Part shown: positions 53,629-62,395 of the stretch, piece after piece
Numbering within the stretch: position 1 is the stretch's first letter
How the letters are laid out: each line of letters begins with the position of its first letter
Assembly (NCBI RefSeq): GCF_000520975.1
Contig: NZ_JACB01000001.1
Span: forward strand, 485,978-549,977
DNA length: 64,000 bases
Reading direction: 5' to 3'
DNA from: Aquimarina megaterium XH134
GTDB lineage: Bacteria > Bacteroidota > Bacteroidia > Flavobacteriales > Flavobacteriaceae
Made by a program: the position numbers and the translations under genes
Notes under the pieces: model-generated
What the model saw: the letters and a program-made list of their open reading frames with translations, nothing else
Told to the model about the DNA's origin: nothing
Databases searched by the model: none

Positions 53629-55836
53629 ATGAAAAAAATTATCTTTTTGGGTATACTACTATGCCTTACCCTAACCTCTTATGCGCAAAATATTCATATT
53701 CCTGATGCTAATTTTAAAAATGCTTTACTAGCATCATCAATAAATACCAATAATGATGCAAACATAAGTAAGCAAGAAGCAGAAAAAGCTTTATCCATAA
53801 AAGCTATAAATAAGAATATTCAAAATCTTACTGGAATAGAACATTTTATAAATTTAAAACACCTTACTATTCCTAAGAATAAGGTAACCTCTTTAAATCT
53901 AACAAAAAACACAAAATTACAATACTTGGATGTTGGTCAAAATCAGTTGACTAATTTAAATATATCGGGGTGTACACAATTAGAACGATTGGATGCAAAT
54001 AGCAATCAATTAGCACAATTGGATGTATCTAAAAATGCGATATTATTTGAATTAAAAATATACAATAATAAATTTAAAAGAATTAATATTGATAGTAATA
54101 CGAAATTATCAATACTTCATGCATGGACTAACCAATTAGAAGAATTAAATAGTACCAAAAACCTAAATCTAACTAGGTTATATGTGTGGGGAAATAAATT
54201 AACAAGCTTAGATGTTTCTAAAAACACAAAATTAGATGAATTAAATATAGGTAACAACTTACTAACCACCATAGACGCTTCTAAAAATACAATGCTTACT
54301 CATCTAGATGTAAGAGAAAGTCTGTTAACTAGTTTAAAACTGCCTGTAACTTCAACATTGAGACGTATAAACGTTGAGAAAAATAAACTAACGTCTATCA
54401 ATCTTACCGGAAACTCAAATCTAGAAAGGTTAGATATAGGCTCTAATGCTTTAACAGAAATAGATCTTTCTAAAAATATCAACCTCGTTTATCTATATTG
54501 TTCAAAAAACAAGATAACTAAACTAGATGCCAGAAACTGTAAAATAGTTAACCTGGATGTTAGTGACAATAGTGAGTTAAAAACCATGTTTTTAACTCAT
54601 CGATACCTAAGTAAATATATTAAGATCGATAAATGCCCAAAACTAGAATTTATTTGCTTACACAAATATTATTCTGATACTGCATACATACAAAATAGAG
54701 TTGATGCATTAGGTTATAATTGTGTTATTAGTAGTGACTGTAGCTTAGCTCCTACTTCTAAAATCATTAATTTTAATGACCCTAATTTTAAAGCTGGACT
54801 CGTATCAAAGTATGATATTGACGGTGATAATCAAATCTCTGTAGACGAAGCAGAAAAGGTAGGTGTTATCAATCTTGAAAATAAAAACATTAGTAATATA
54901 ATTGGGATTGAATATTTTGTTAACTTAAGAGTTCTTCTTCTTAAAAACAATCAAATTTCTTCTGTAAACCTTAGTAAAAACAATAAACTAAACACCATAG
55001 ATCTAGCCAATAATAAGCTAACCTCAATCGATCTTAGCAATAAGACTCTACTACGCTATCTTACTCTTGATAACAACCAATTATTGCAAATATCTCTAAA
55101 CAGTAGTGTAGATTTACAAGTACTACGATTGTCTAATAACCAAATAACTACATTAGATATTACATCAAATACTAATTTAGAAACTGTGGATGTTAGTAGA
55201 AACTTAATATCCAAAATTGATATTAGAAATTGTAAATCTGTAAATAAATTAAACATTAGCAACAATCCAAATCTAAGAGAAGCATATCTAACAGGAAATC
55301 ATTCTTTTTACCAAAGTTACCAGCATTTCTCTGGGGTAGTTCATCATGCCAGACGTCTTTACTTAGATGGATGCCCAAAACTAAATTTTGTTTGTGTTAA
55401 TTCGGTATCTTTTTTAAACGAGATTAACAACTATATAAGATTTACATTGGGGTACTCTAAATGTAACGTTAATACTAGTTGTAAACCTACCAAAACAAGT
55501 GCCTTTGATAATCACTTTATACTTTCGCCAAATCCGGCAAGTAACTATTTAGCAATAACTCCTAAAGACCCTTTAACTACTGGTAATGCTACTGTAACTA
55601 TACTAAGGCTTTCTGGAGAAATTGTAAAAAAAGTAGTTGTTAAATTTATCGTTGATCCTAGAGACGAACTTATAAAAGAAGATCCTTTTGCTGCTCCAAT
55701 TCCAAAAGGCACAAATGATATATTAATGGGTCTTAATTCTGTTTTGATTGATGTTACTGGATTACCTGTTGGCCAATATATTCTTCATCTTCAATCTAGT
55801 AAAGGGTTATTAACAACTAAATTTATTAAAAACTAA
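53629..55836 (+). CDS. Secreted leucine-rich-repeat protein with type IX sorting domain
   Basis: 735 aa, signal peptide to about residue 19. Two LRR modules (about 21-375 and 376-625), each opening with an EF-hand-like loop (NTNNDANISKQEAE; DIDGDNQISVDEAE) followed by internalin-like repeats with LDVSKNT / LTSLxL patterns every 21 residues. Each module closes with a CPKLxFxC segment. The C-terminal 95 residues (FILSPNPASNYLAI ... GQYILHLQSSKGLLTTKFIKN) are a type A type IX secretion signal. Probably a cell-surface binding protein. Divergent from the TPR-AraC regulator and preceded by its putative sites. Confidence 0.88.
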   Translation: MKKIIFLGILLCLTLTSYAQNIHIPDANFKNALLASSINTNNDANISKQEAEKALSIKAINKNIQNLTGIEHFINLKHLTIPKNKVTSLNLTKNTKLQYLDVGQNQLTNLNISGCTQLERLDANSNQLAQLDVSKNAILFELKIYNNKFKRINIDSNTKLSILHAWTNQLEELNSTKNLNLTRLYVWGNKLTSLDVSKNTKLDELNIGNNLLTTIDASKNTMLTHLDVRESLLTSLKLPVTSTLRRINVEKNKLTSINLTGNSNLERLDIGSNALTEIDLSKNINLVYLYCSKNKITKLDARNCKIVNLDVSDNSELKTMFLTHRYLSKYIKIDKCPKLEFICLHKYYSDTAYIQNRVDALGYNCVISSDCSLAPTSKIINFNDPNFKAGLVSKYDIDGDNQISVDEAEKVGVINLENKNISNIIGIEYFVNLRVLLLKNNQISSVNLSKNNKLNTIDLANNKLTSIDLSNKTLLRYLTLDNNQLLQISLNSSVDLQVLRLSNNQITTLDITSNTNLETVDVSRNLISKIDIRNCKSVNKLNISNNPNLREAYLTGNHSFYQSYQHFSGVVHHARRLYLDGCPKLNFVCVNSVSFLNEINNYIRFTLGYSKCNVNTSCKPTKTSAFDNHFILSPNPASNYLAITPKDPLTTGNATVTILRLSGEIVKKVVVKFIVDPRDELIKEDPFAAPIPKGTNDILMGLNSVLIDVTGLPVGQYILHLQSSKGLLTTKFIKN

Positions 55837-55855
55837 ATCTCTATACTACTTAAAG

Positions 55856-55968
55856 AAAAGAGGTTGTGTTATTCGCTATTATTTGTAAATGATCAGGGAA
55901 ATAGGTTGAGTTAGAAGTACAAAACACCTGTCATAAAATGAAGAATACATATTCACAACCTTTTTTTC
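55856..55968 (+). ncRNA. Possible long-loop hairpin RNA or terminator
   Basis: AGGTTGTG (55861-55868) pairs with CACAACCT (55954-55961), extended by A:T and G:U pairs to about 12 bases, followed by T7. The loop is 85 bases, too long for a normal terminator; a small RNA ending in an intrinsic terminator is one possibility. No other evidence of transcription. Confidence 0.25.
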
Positions 55969-56018
55969 TACAGATAGTATAGCCTATCTTTCTTATATAA
56001 AACATTGTTAAACGAACA

Positions 56019-56060
56019 GACCTCACAAGCCATAGTATAAGCTTGTGAGGTCTATTTTTA
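56019..56060. terminator. Bidirectional terminator
   Basis: AGACCTCACAAGC (56019-56031) and GCTTGTGAGGTCT (56042-56054) pair perfectly over 13 bases, with ATTTTTATTTT after. It separates the LRR gene from the convergent DUF4407 gene. Confidence 0.85.
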
Positions 56061-56078
56061 TTTTAAGAAGTACCAAAT

Positions 56079-57182
56079 TTATAAAATGCCCGTTTGCTTT
56101 TTATAAAAAGCATCTTGCTGTTTTTTCATCATTTCTCGGGCAATCTTTTTCTTATATGCATATAATTCCTCTTCTTCAGAAAGATCACCATATACTCTAT
56201 CATTAATCGTATGATCTGTCTCTAATAGTACTTTTCGCTGATCTTCTTTCTGAGCAACCCATGTTTTTATTTCACCTTCTACATCTTCTAATTTAAAGTC
56301 ATACTCTCCTTTTGGAGAGAATAATTTTGCAAAAATAGGTGAGGTTTCTATAGCTAGAAATAATAAAAAGATAAAAAATGAAGGTAACCAGGGTAACTCA
56401 TTTAAAGCATTTACTCGAGCCATTAATCCATCAAAATTATCAATAATAGGTTGAGATGTCGTCACTTGATTATCATACTCGGCAGTCAATTCTGTTTTTT
56501 GAATTTCTAAGGCAGCTATTTTCTCTGCATTCGCTTTTTTCAATTGGGCTAATTCTGCCAAAGCTGCATCATGTTTCTCGCGTTTTTCTTTATATACAGG
56601 TCCTTTTCCAATAATCTCTGTACCTTTTCTTCCTTCTGCCTCAGCAATATAAGTTTCATAAAGATCGTTAACCTCGGTTTCTTTGGTTGTTACTTCCTGT
56701 TTAAGTGTATTAATATCAGAATCAATTGTAGCAATAGCCGGGGTATATTGTGTTGCGATTTGCTCTTTATTCGCTAAAGTAAAATCATTCTTTTGCTCGA
56801 GTAAAACTCGATCAATTTCTTTCTCAAAAATCTTTAATTCTAAAGGTTTAGAAATGACAACTGCAATAATTATGGCCAAAATAATTCTTGGTGAAGCTTG
56901 TAGGAGTTCATCCATAAAATTATCCTTCTTCTTAATAGTGGATACAATAAACCGATCCAGATTAAAGATCAGTAACCCCCAGATTAAACCAAAGAAGATA
57001 GCAGTAAAATAAGTATCAAATACGGTATATAGGGCATAACTGGCAGCAATAAAAGCCATTACTGCTGTAAAGAAAACTGTTGCCCCAATACCAGCATATT
57101 TATTCTGTTCTCCATCAGAACTATCTGCTAATATATCGGCATCTGCGCCGGAGCATAAAATAAAAAAACGTTTTAACATCAT
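56079..57182 (-). CDS. DUF4407 family membrane protein
   Basis: 367 aa with membrane helices at about 28-50, 56-78, 93-112 and 270-290. Between helices 3 and 4 is a long charged coiled coil (about 115-245). The family signature FFILCSGADADIL is at the N-terminus. Function unknown; the fold resembles stress-response or mechanosensitive membrane proteins only in outline. It lies 113 bases after the M56 gene on the same strand. Confidence 0.85.
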   Translation of the reverse strand: MMLKRFFILCSGADADILADSSDGEQNKYAGIGATVFFTAVMAFIAASYALYTVFDTYFTAIFFGLIWGLLIFNLDRFIVSTIKKKDNFMDELLQASPRIILAIIIAVVISKPLELKIFEKEIDRVLLEQKNDFTLANKEQIATQYTPAIATIDSDINTLKQEVTTKETEVNDLYETYIAEAEGRKGTEIIGKGPVYKEKREKHDAALAELAQLKKANAEKIAALEIQKTELTAEYDNQVTTSQPIIDNFDGLMARVNALNELPWLPSFFIFLLFLAIETSPIFAKLFSPKGEYDFKLEDVEGEIKTWVAQKEDQRKVLLETDHTINDRVYGDLSEEEELYAYKKKIAREMMKKQQDAFYKKQTGIL

Positions 57183-57295
57183 CTAAGGGTTTTTTGATTG
57201 ATAATAAGTATAACGCTGGTTTATAGCGATATGTTGCATAAAAAAACTCCCTGTAGGGAGTTTTCGTTCTTAAAACTATCGGAAAACTGGATACG

Positions 57296-59233
57296 TTAAT
57301 TATTCTCTTTTTGTTGTTTTTCCCGAGCTTTTTGTTGTTCTTTTCTAACTTCTTGTATACGTTTTCTCGCTTCTTTTCTCTCTTTAATAGCCTCTTTTCT
57401 TACCACATCACGAGCTCTTTTCGCGTCGTCCATAGCTTTTCTGCGGGCTTTTTCTGCCTGTTTTCTTGATTTCTCTGCATTATCTCTCACCATAGCTCTT
57501 ACTTTCTCGGCTTGCTCCATAACTTGTTTTGCTTCTGCTCTACTCATTTTTGCATGAATCATTGCTTGTTTCTCGGCTTCAAATCTTGCTCTTTCAGCAT
57601 TTCTCATGGCTTCTTCTCTTATCTTATAAGATTGCTCCCGGGCTCTATTCGATTCTTCCATAGCAATTAACCTGTCTTTCTCAGCTCGTTCCATCGCTAT
57701 AGCTCTTGCTTGTTCTGCTTTATATCTTGATGCTTCTGCTCTCTCTATTGCCAAGTCAGCTATTTCTTCTTTTACTTGCTCTGCTTCATATCTTACCTCC
57801 TCTGCTCGTTCAATAGCGATAGCTTTATCTATTTCTGCCAGTTCTGCGAGTTCAGTTTTTTCTCTTTCTACTTCTTCCTTTATAAGTTCTGCTTCTCTTT
57901 CAAGTTCTTCAAGTTCTGCCCGAGAATAAGAAGGTGCTTTCGGAAGCTTTGACACTTTTGGCTCCTTAAGCGGTTTTGGAGGCTTTGGAGCTTTTAATTT
58001 TTTATGTGCTTTAGGAGAAGGCGGAGGTCCAGGAACGACACTCGTTCTCATTTTTGGTGGTGCTGGAGGTGAAGGTGGAATAAGATCATGCCCATCTGGA
58101 TTAGCTTTATATAACCTTGTTTTTCGGTATACCTTATTGAGTTTTTTGAGAAACTTATCATTCGTGTTTTCTAGTTTGACACTAAATTGAAACTCTGTTA
58201 ACTCATGGTCTTTCCACTGTTTTGTAGCATTATCAATAACGGCAGCCACACCAGATAAATCAGTGGTAATTCCATTAATGTTAATTTGCTCTCCACTAAC
58301 TCTGATTTTCATTTTTTTATCAGGGTGAGTTGGTGCTACGGTAGTGCTAATTGTAGTACTTTTTTGTTGAGCTACCATCTTATTGTTAAACAAAAGAATA
58401 CATCCTAAAAGGATAGGTAGAAACAGCAACAATCGAGTTGTTGCTTTAGTTTTAGAAAATTGTTGTGACATCATAACGATTCGTTTTTTGGTTAATGAAT
58501 AATTGATAGGGCTCGCTAATACAGCTTGATGAGAACTGTTTGGATAATTAACGAGTAGGTCCATATATTGATGTATTGAAAACTGTTGCTTCAATACTTT
58601 TTGATCTGCAAGAAATTCATGATTTAACTTAATTGATTTTTTTAACCAAAACCATATTGGATTGAACCAAAAAATCACTTGAAAAATCTCTACAAACAGA
58701 ATATCTAAAGTATGTCTTTGTTGTACATGAGTTTTCTCATGTAATAATACTTCTTGCGGAATAGCTTTTTTCTGAAATTCTTTTTTAGGAACAAATATGT
58801 AATGCAAAAATGTATGCGGAATAATAGAATTCGTGAGTAGCACATTAATATGTGAGGACTCTTTCAGGTTTTCATTTCTTCTTACCTTCTTAATCAAATG
58901 GTATATATTTTTTATAAATCTAATTGCAAAAATCAAAACACCTATACCATAAACGATCCATATAATTGTCGAAAAATAGTCTGAAGACGTGGCTTCTACC
59001 TGTACATTATCTGATAGGATTAGATGATTTACAGGTTGTTGAATATTTTCTTGATTAAGTACTGTATCTGTTTCATAAGTAATAGTAACCAGAGGGATCG
59101 TGTATGCAAAAATCAAGCTAAAAAGAAGGTAAAACCTTTTAAAATGATGCATATTCTCTCGTTCTAAAAATAGCCTGTAAAAAGACCATAATAGCACCAA
59201 ACAAAGAGATGACTTTATTATATATATAATCAT
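57296..59233 (-). CDS. M56 (BlaR1-like) metalloprotease with Pro-rich and long charged helical tail
   Basis: 645 aa. Membrane helices at about 2-21, 34-50, 88-108 and 265-283; zinc motif HEKTH (165-169) and HEFLAD (205-210). A small domain (295-380) follows helix 4, then a Pro-rich linker (about 382-432, PPSPPAPPK and PPSPKAHKK) and more than 200 residues of Glu/Ala/Arg/Lys-rich helix (about 435-645) with AERARxEAEK-type repeats. Such a tail is not part of classical BlaR1. The start overlaps the blaI stop by 4 bases, so they are translationally coupled. Confidence 0.85.
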   Translation of the reverse strand: MIIYIIKSSLCLVLLWSFYRLFLERENMHHFKRFYLLFSLIFAYTIPLVTITYETDTVLNQENIQQPVNHLILSDNVQVEATSSDYFSTIIWIVYGIGVLIFAIRFIKNIYHLIKKVRRNENLKESSHINVLLTNSIIPHTFLHYIFVPKKEFQKKAIPQEVLLHEKTHVQQRHTLDILFVEIFQVIFWFNPIWFWLKKSIKLNHEFLADQKVLKQQFSIHQYMDLLVNYPNSSHQAVLASPINYSLTKKRIVMMSQQFSKTKATTRLLLFLPILLGCILLFNNKMVAQQKSTTISTTVAPTHPDKKMKIRVSGEQININGITTDLSGVAAVIDNATKQWKDHELTEFQFSVKLENTNDKFLKKLNKVYRKTRLYKANPDGHDLIPPSPPAPPKMRTSVVPGPPPSPKAHKKLKAPKPPKPLKEPKVSKLPKAPSYSRAELEELEREAELIKEEVEREKTELAELAEIDKAIAIERAEEVRYEAEQVKEEIADLAIERAEASRYKAEQARAIAMERAEKDRLIAMEESNRAREQSYKIREEAMRNAERARFEAEKQAMIHAKMSRAEAKQVMEQAEKVRAMVRDNAEKSRKQAEKARRKAMDDAKRARDVVRKEAIKERKEARKRIQEVRKEQQKAREKQQKENN

Positions 59234-59601
59234 TGCTTTTGTTTTTGGATTTGTTTATCTACTATCTTTTTAAGTTCTTCTAATTCTGTAGTAGATAAGT
59301 TGGTTTCTGATGTGAAAAATGATGCAAACTGTGAAGCCGAATCGTTAAAAAAATTCTTAATCAGTCCATTTACATGTTTAGAAAAATAATCTGTCTTTTT
59401 TACTAATGGATAATATTCTCTTGATTTTCCATATAGCGTATAATTCACAAAACCTTTATCAATCATTCTTTTCAATAGTGTAGCTACAGTAGTAGTTGCA
59501 GGTTTAGGTTCTGGAAAAGAATCTAATAAATCCTTCATAAAGGCTTTCTCCAATTTCCAGAGATATTGCATTAATTGTTCTTCCGTTTTTGATAATTGCA
59601 T
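59230..59601 (-). CDS. BlaI/MecI family repressor (second pair)
   Basis: 123 aa. HTH and wing: LSKTEEQLMQYLWKLEKAFMKDLLDSFPEPKPATTTVATLLKRMIDKGFVNYTLYGKSREYYPLV; C-terminal dimer helix follows. Paralogous to the repressor at 28600. Its own operator (59623-59640) contains the -7 box of the promoter, so repression would be autogenous. Coupled to the M56 gene by a 4-base overlap. Confidence 0.92.
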   Translation of the reverse strand: MQLSKTEEQLMQYLWKLEKAFMKDLLDSFPEPKPATTTVATLLKRMIDKGFVNYTLYGKSREYYPLVKKTDYFSKHVNGLIKNFFNDSASQFASFFTSETNLSTTELEELKKIVDKQIQKQKQ

Positions 59602-59622
59602 TGTTCTACATTATTAGAATTA

Positions 59623-59659
59623 ACTCTACAAATGTAGAGTAAAAATTTAAAACTACAAA
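59623..59659 (-). promoter_or_regulatory. BlaI operator overlapping the promoter of the second pair
   Basis: Palindrome ACTCTACA-AA-TGTAGAGT (59623-59640), the classical TACA-N2-TGTA type. Minus-strand -7 TACATTTG (59629-59636) lies inside it, and TTTG (59656-59659) is 19 bases upstream: a perfect Bacteroidota promoter that the repressor would cover. Confidence 0.82.
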
Positions 59660-59767
59660 AAAAACACGCTATAAAGTATCATTATAACATTTATTTCACA
59701 TTAAAAATGTTGTTATAAAACGGGGAAATTTTAACTTTATAACATTAACCATTTAAATACATACACA

Positions 59768-60787
59768 ATGAAAAAAGTACTATCTTCATTGGTGATACTC
59801 TGTATCACCATGTGCTTGCATGCACAACACAATTACGACAATCAGAACACCATTTACAGCTTAAGTGGTAATGTAGGAGTAGGAGTCACCAATCCGGCAG
59901 CCAAACTACATATCAACGGAGACATAAGAGGAAACCTTGCAGGAGGAGCACTGCGTATTAACGGAACTTATGGATACATAGATGTTGGTCCTCTTAACAG
60001 CGGATGGGCGCATATCTATACCGATATGCCAAAGTTTATCTTTAATAAAGATGTATACACTATTACAAATGCATTTTCTTCTTACAACAATGACCTCATC
60101 TTAAAAACCAAAGGAACTGAACGTTTAAGAATTAAAGATGAAAACGGATATATGGGGATCGGTATTTCTAATCCTCAAACTAGACTCCATATTAATGGAA
60201 GTATTAGAGGAAATCTTGCAGGAGGAGCATTACGAGTTAACGGAACTTATGGATACATCGATGTTGGCCCTCTTAACAGTAGTTGGGCACATATCTACAC
60301 CGATATGCCAAAGTTTATCTTTAACAAAGATGTATATACAACTACAAATGCGTTTTCTTCTTACAACAATGATCTAATCCTAAAAACCAAAGGAGTCGAA
60401 CGTTTAAGAATTATTGATACCGATGGCACTGTTGGTATAGGAACCACTAACACAAGAGGTTATAAACTTGCTGTAAATGGTAATATCAGAGCCAAAGAAG
60501 TTGTAGTAGAAGCTTCACCATGGCCTGACTATGTGTTTCGTTCTGACTACAAATTACCCTCGCTAAATGAAGTCAAAAAACATATTAAAACTCAAGGACA
60601 TCTTCCTAATATACCGAGCGAAAAAGAAGTTTTAGAAAATGGTATTCAAATAGGAAGCATGCATGCAAAATTACTCGAAAAGATAGAGGAATTAATGCTT
60701 TACACAATTCAACAGGATGAAGAACTGAAAACTTTAAGAAAAACGATATCTACTCTTCAAAATAAAGTCGAAAATCTCAGTAAATAA
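59768..60787 (+). CDS. Secreted fibre-like protein with internal repeat
   Basis: 339 aa, signal peptide to HAQ (residue 20). Two near-identical units of 93 aa (about 37-129 and 130-222), each VGVTNPxxKLHINGxIRGNLAGGALR and then a beta-rich block. A C-terminal module (about 230-312) shared with the next two genes follows (KEVVVEAS.W.DYVF, then HLPNIPSEKEV, then AKLLEKIEEL) and ends in a coiled coil. The units resemble tail-fibre-like proteins of Bacteroidota. No type IX tail. First of a four-gene run. Confidence 0.75.
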   Translation: MKKVLSSLVILCITMCLHAQHNYDNQNTIYSLSGNVGVGVTNPAAKLHINGDIRGNLAGGALRINGTYGYIDVGPLNSGWAHIYTDMPKFIFNKDVYTITNAFSSYNNDLILKTKGTERLRIKDENGYMGIGISNPQTRLHINGSIRGNLAGGALRVNGTYGYIDVGPLNSSWAHIYTDMPKFIFNKDVYTTTNAFSSYNNDLILKTKGVERLRIIDTDGTVGIGTTNTRGYKLAVNGNIRAKEVVVEASPWPDYVFRSDYKLPSLNEVKKHIKTQGHLPNIPSEKEVLENGIQIGSMHAKLLEKIEELMLYTIQQDEELKTLRKTISTLQNKVENLSK

Positions 60788-60820
60788 AAAATTCATTCAA
60801 TAACTCTTAAAACCAAGACG

Positions 60821-61618
60821 ATGAAAAAATTAGCAAGTTTAATTCTATGCATTGTAGCTGTACTTAACCTTACAGCTCAAGATCAGACTATTAATGGTAA
60901 ACTTACTGTGACCAAGCAAATCAAATGGGGAAGCACAGGAGCCATTATAAATACAGACCAGGGCGCTTCTGTTGAACTAAGAGGTAATGGAGTTCCTTAT
61001 TTTGATTTCTCTAATGATCCTATTACCGACTATGATATGAGGTTAATCCTTAGAAATAACAATTTACTTTCTATTGAAGGTGGCGATGTTAAAATGAGCA
61101 ATAAACTATCTACAGGTCAGAGCATTAGCTGGGGGAATACAGGAGCTATTATAAATACAGATCAGGGAGCTTCTATCGAACTAAGAGGTAATGGAGTTCC
61201 TTACTTAGATTTCTCTAATGACCCTAACACCGATTATGATATGAGACTTATTTTAAGAGATAATAACACTCTTGGAGTTTCTGGAGGAAATTTAGCTATT
61301 GACGGAATCACAAAAACCAAAGAAGTCATAGTAAAACCAAATGTTTGGTCAGATTTTGTATTCGAACCTGATTATAGGTTACCAAGTTTAGAAGAGGTTG
61401 AACAGCATATAAAAACGAACGGACACCTAAAAAATATTCCTTCAGAAAAAGAAGTATTAAAAAAAGGGATTTCGATAGGAGAAATGAATGCTAAGCTTCT
61501 TCAGAAAGTAGAAGAATTAACACTATACACCATTCAACAAGAAAAAGAAATCAAAAGATTAAAATCTATTGAGGAAAGATTAGATCAGCTTGAAAAGCTA
61601 ATAGAATCTAAAAAATAA
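60821..61618 (+). CDS. Secreted fibre-like protein, paralogue 2
   Basis: 265 aa, signal peptide to TAQ (20). Two repeats of 68 aa (about 34-101 and 102-169), WGSTGAIINTDQGASVELRG versus WGNTGAIINTDQGASIELRG, unrelated to the repeats of the previous gene. The C-terminal module (KEVIVKPNVWSDFVF...HLKNIPSEKEV...AKLLQKVEELTLYTIQQ) is shared, ending in a coiled coil. 33 bases after the first paralogue. Confidence 0.75.
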   Translation: MKKLASLILCIVAVLNLTAQDQTINGKLTVTKQIKWGSTGAIINTDQGASVELRGNGVPYFDFSNDPITDYDMRLILRNNNLLSIEGGDVKMSNKLSTGQSISWGNTGAIINTDQGASIELRGNGVPYLDFSNDPNTDYDMRLILRDNNTLGVSGGNLAIDGITKTKEVIVKPNVWSDFVFEPDYRLPSLEEVEQHIKTNGHLKNIPSEKEVLKKGISIGEMNAKLLQKVEELTLYTIQQEKEIKRLKSIEERLDQLEKLIESKK

Positions 61619-61647
61619 AGGTCTAATTAAATTTAATAAAATAACAG

Positions 61648-62394
61648 ATGAAAAGAATAATAACCATTTTGTTATTAATCATAACAATTCAAACGACATC
61701 TTACAGTCAGCAAACTTTTGATGATAAAATAACTATCAATCAGCTAAATAATAAATATCCTTCTTTAAATATTACTACCCGACAAGGTTTATTTAATGGA
61801 GGGCACCCACATTTATATTTTTTAAACACAGGAGGAGATTCAACTACACCTACATCAACTCCTGCAAATAGATTATTAGGGACCATTATTTATTCTGGAT
61901 TTGATGGACAATCAAACGTACAAATAGGACGAATAGGAGTTACTACAACAGGTGTATTTACGCCTGGTAATTATCCTGCGAAAATGAATTTTCAAATAGG
62001 AGGAACTAACACCTGTTGCGGAATCACTAGAATGACTATAGACGGGCAAACAGGAAATGTAGGTATAGGAACAACAAATACCGGATCGCATAGATTAGCT
62101 GTTGAAGGATCCATAGGAGCAAGAGAAGTAGTTGTCGAAGCAGGGACTTGGTCTGATTTTGTTTTCTATGACGATTACAAATTGCCCACTCTTCAAGAAG
62201 TTGAAAATCATATCAACCAAAAGGGACACTTACAGGATATTCCCAGTGCTTCGGAAGTACAAGAAAATGGAATTTTCTTAGGAGAAATGGATGCTAAGCT
62301 TCTTCAAAAAATAGAAGAACTTACCCTATATATCATCCAAATGAATAAGAGAATAGAGCTGTTAGAAAAGGAAAACCAACTACTAAAAAAATAA
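61648..62394 (+). CDS. Secreted fibre-like protein, paralogue 3
   Basis: 248 aa, signal peptide to about YSQ (21). The middle (25-150) is a third, unrelated beta domain containing GGTNTCCGITRMTIDGQTGNVGIGTTN. The same C-terminal module follows (REVVVEAGTWSDFVF...HLQDIPSASEV...AKLLQKIEELTLYIIQ) with a coiled coil. The next gene starts 1 base after its stop. Confidence 0.75.
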   Translation: MKRIITILLLIITIQTTSYSQQTFDDKITINQLNNKYPSLNITTRQGLFNGGHPHLYFLNTGGDSTTPTSTPANRLLGTIIYSGFDGQSNVQIGRIGVTTTGVFTPGNYPAKMNFQIGGTNTCCGITRMTIDGQTGNVGIGTTNTGSHRLAVEGSIGAREVVVEAGTWSDFVFYDDYKLPTLQEVENHINQKGHLQDIPSASEVQENGIFLGEMDAKLLQKIEELTLYIIQMNKRIELLEKENQLLKK

Positions 62395-62395
62395 C

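Noticed and set aside
59888..60430. 279-base direct repeats as a mobile element or CRISPR-like array
   Set aside because: They are in-frame coding repeats inside one secreted protein gene, with no spacers or terminal repeats.
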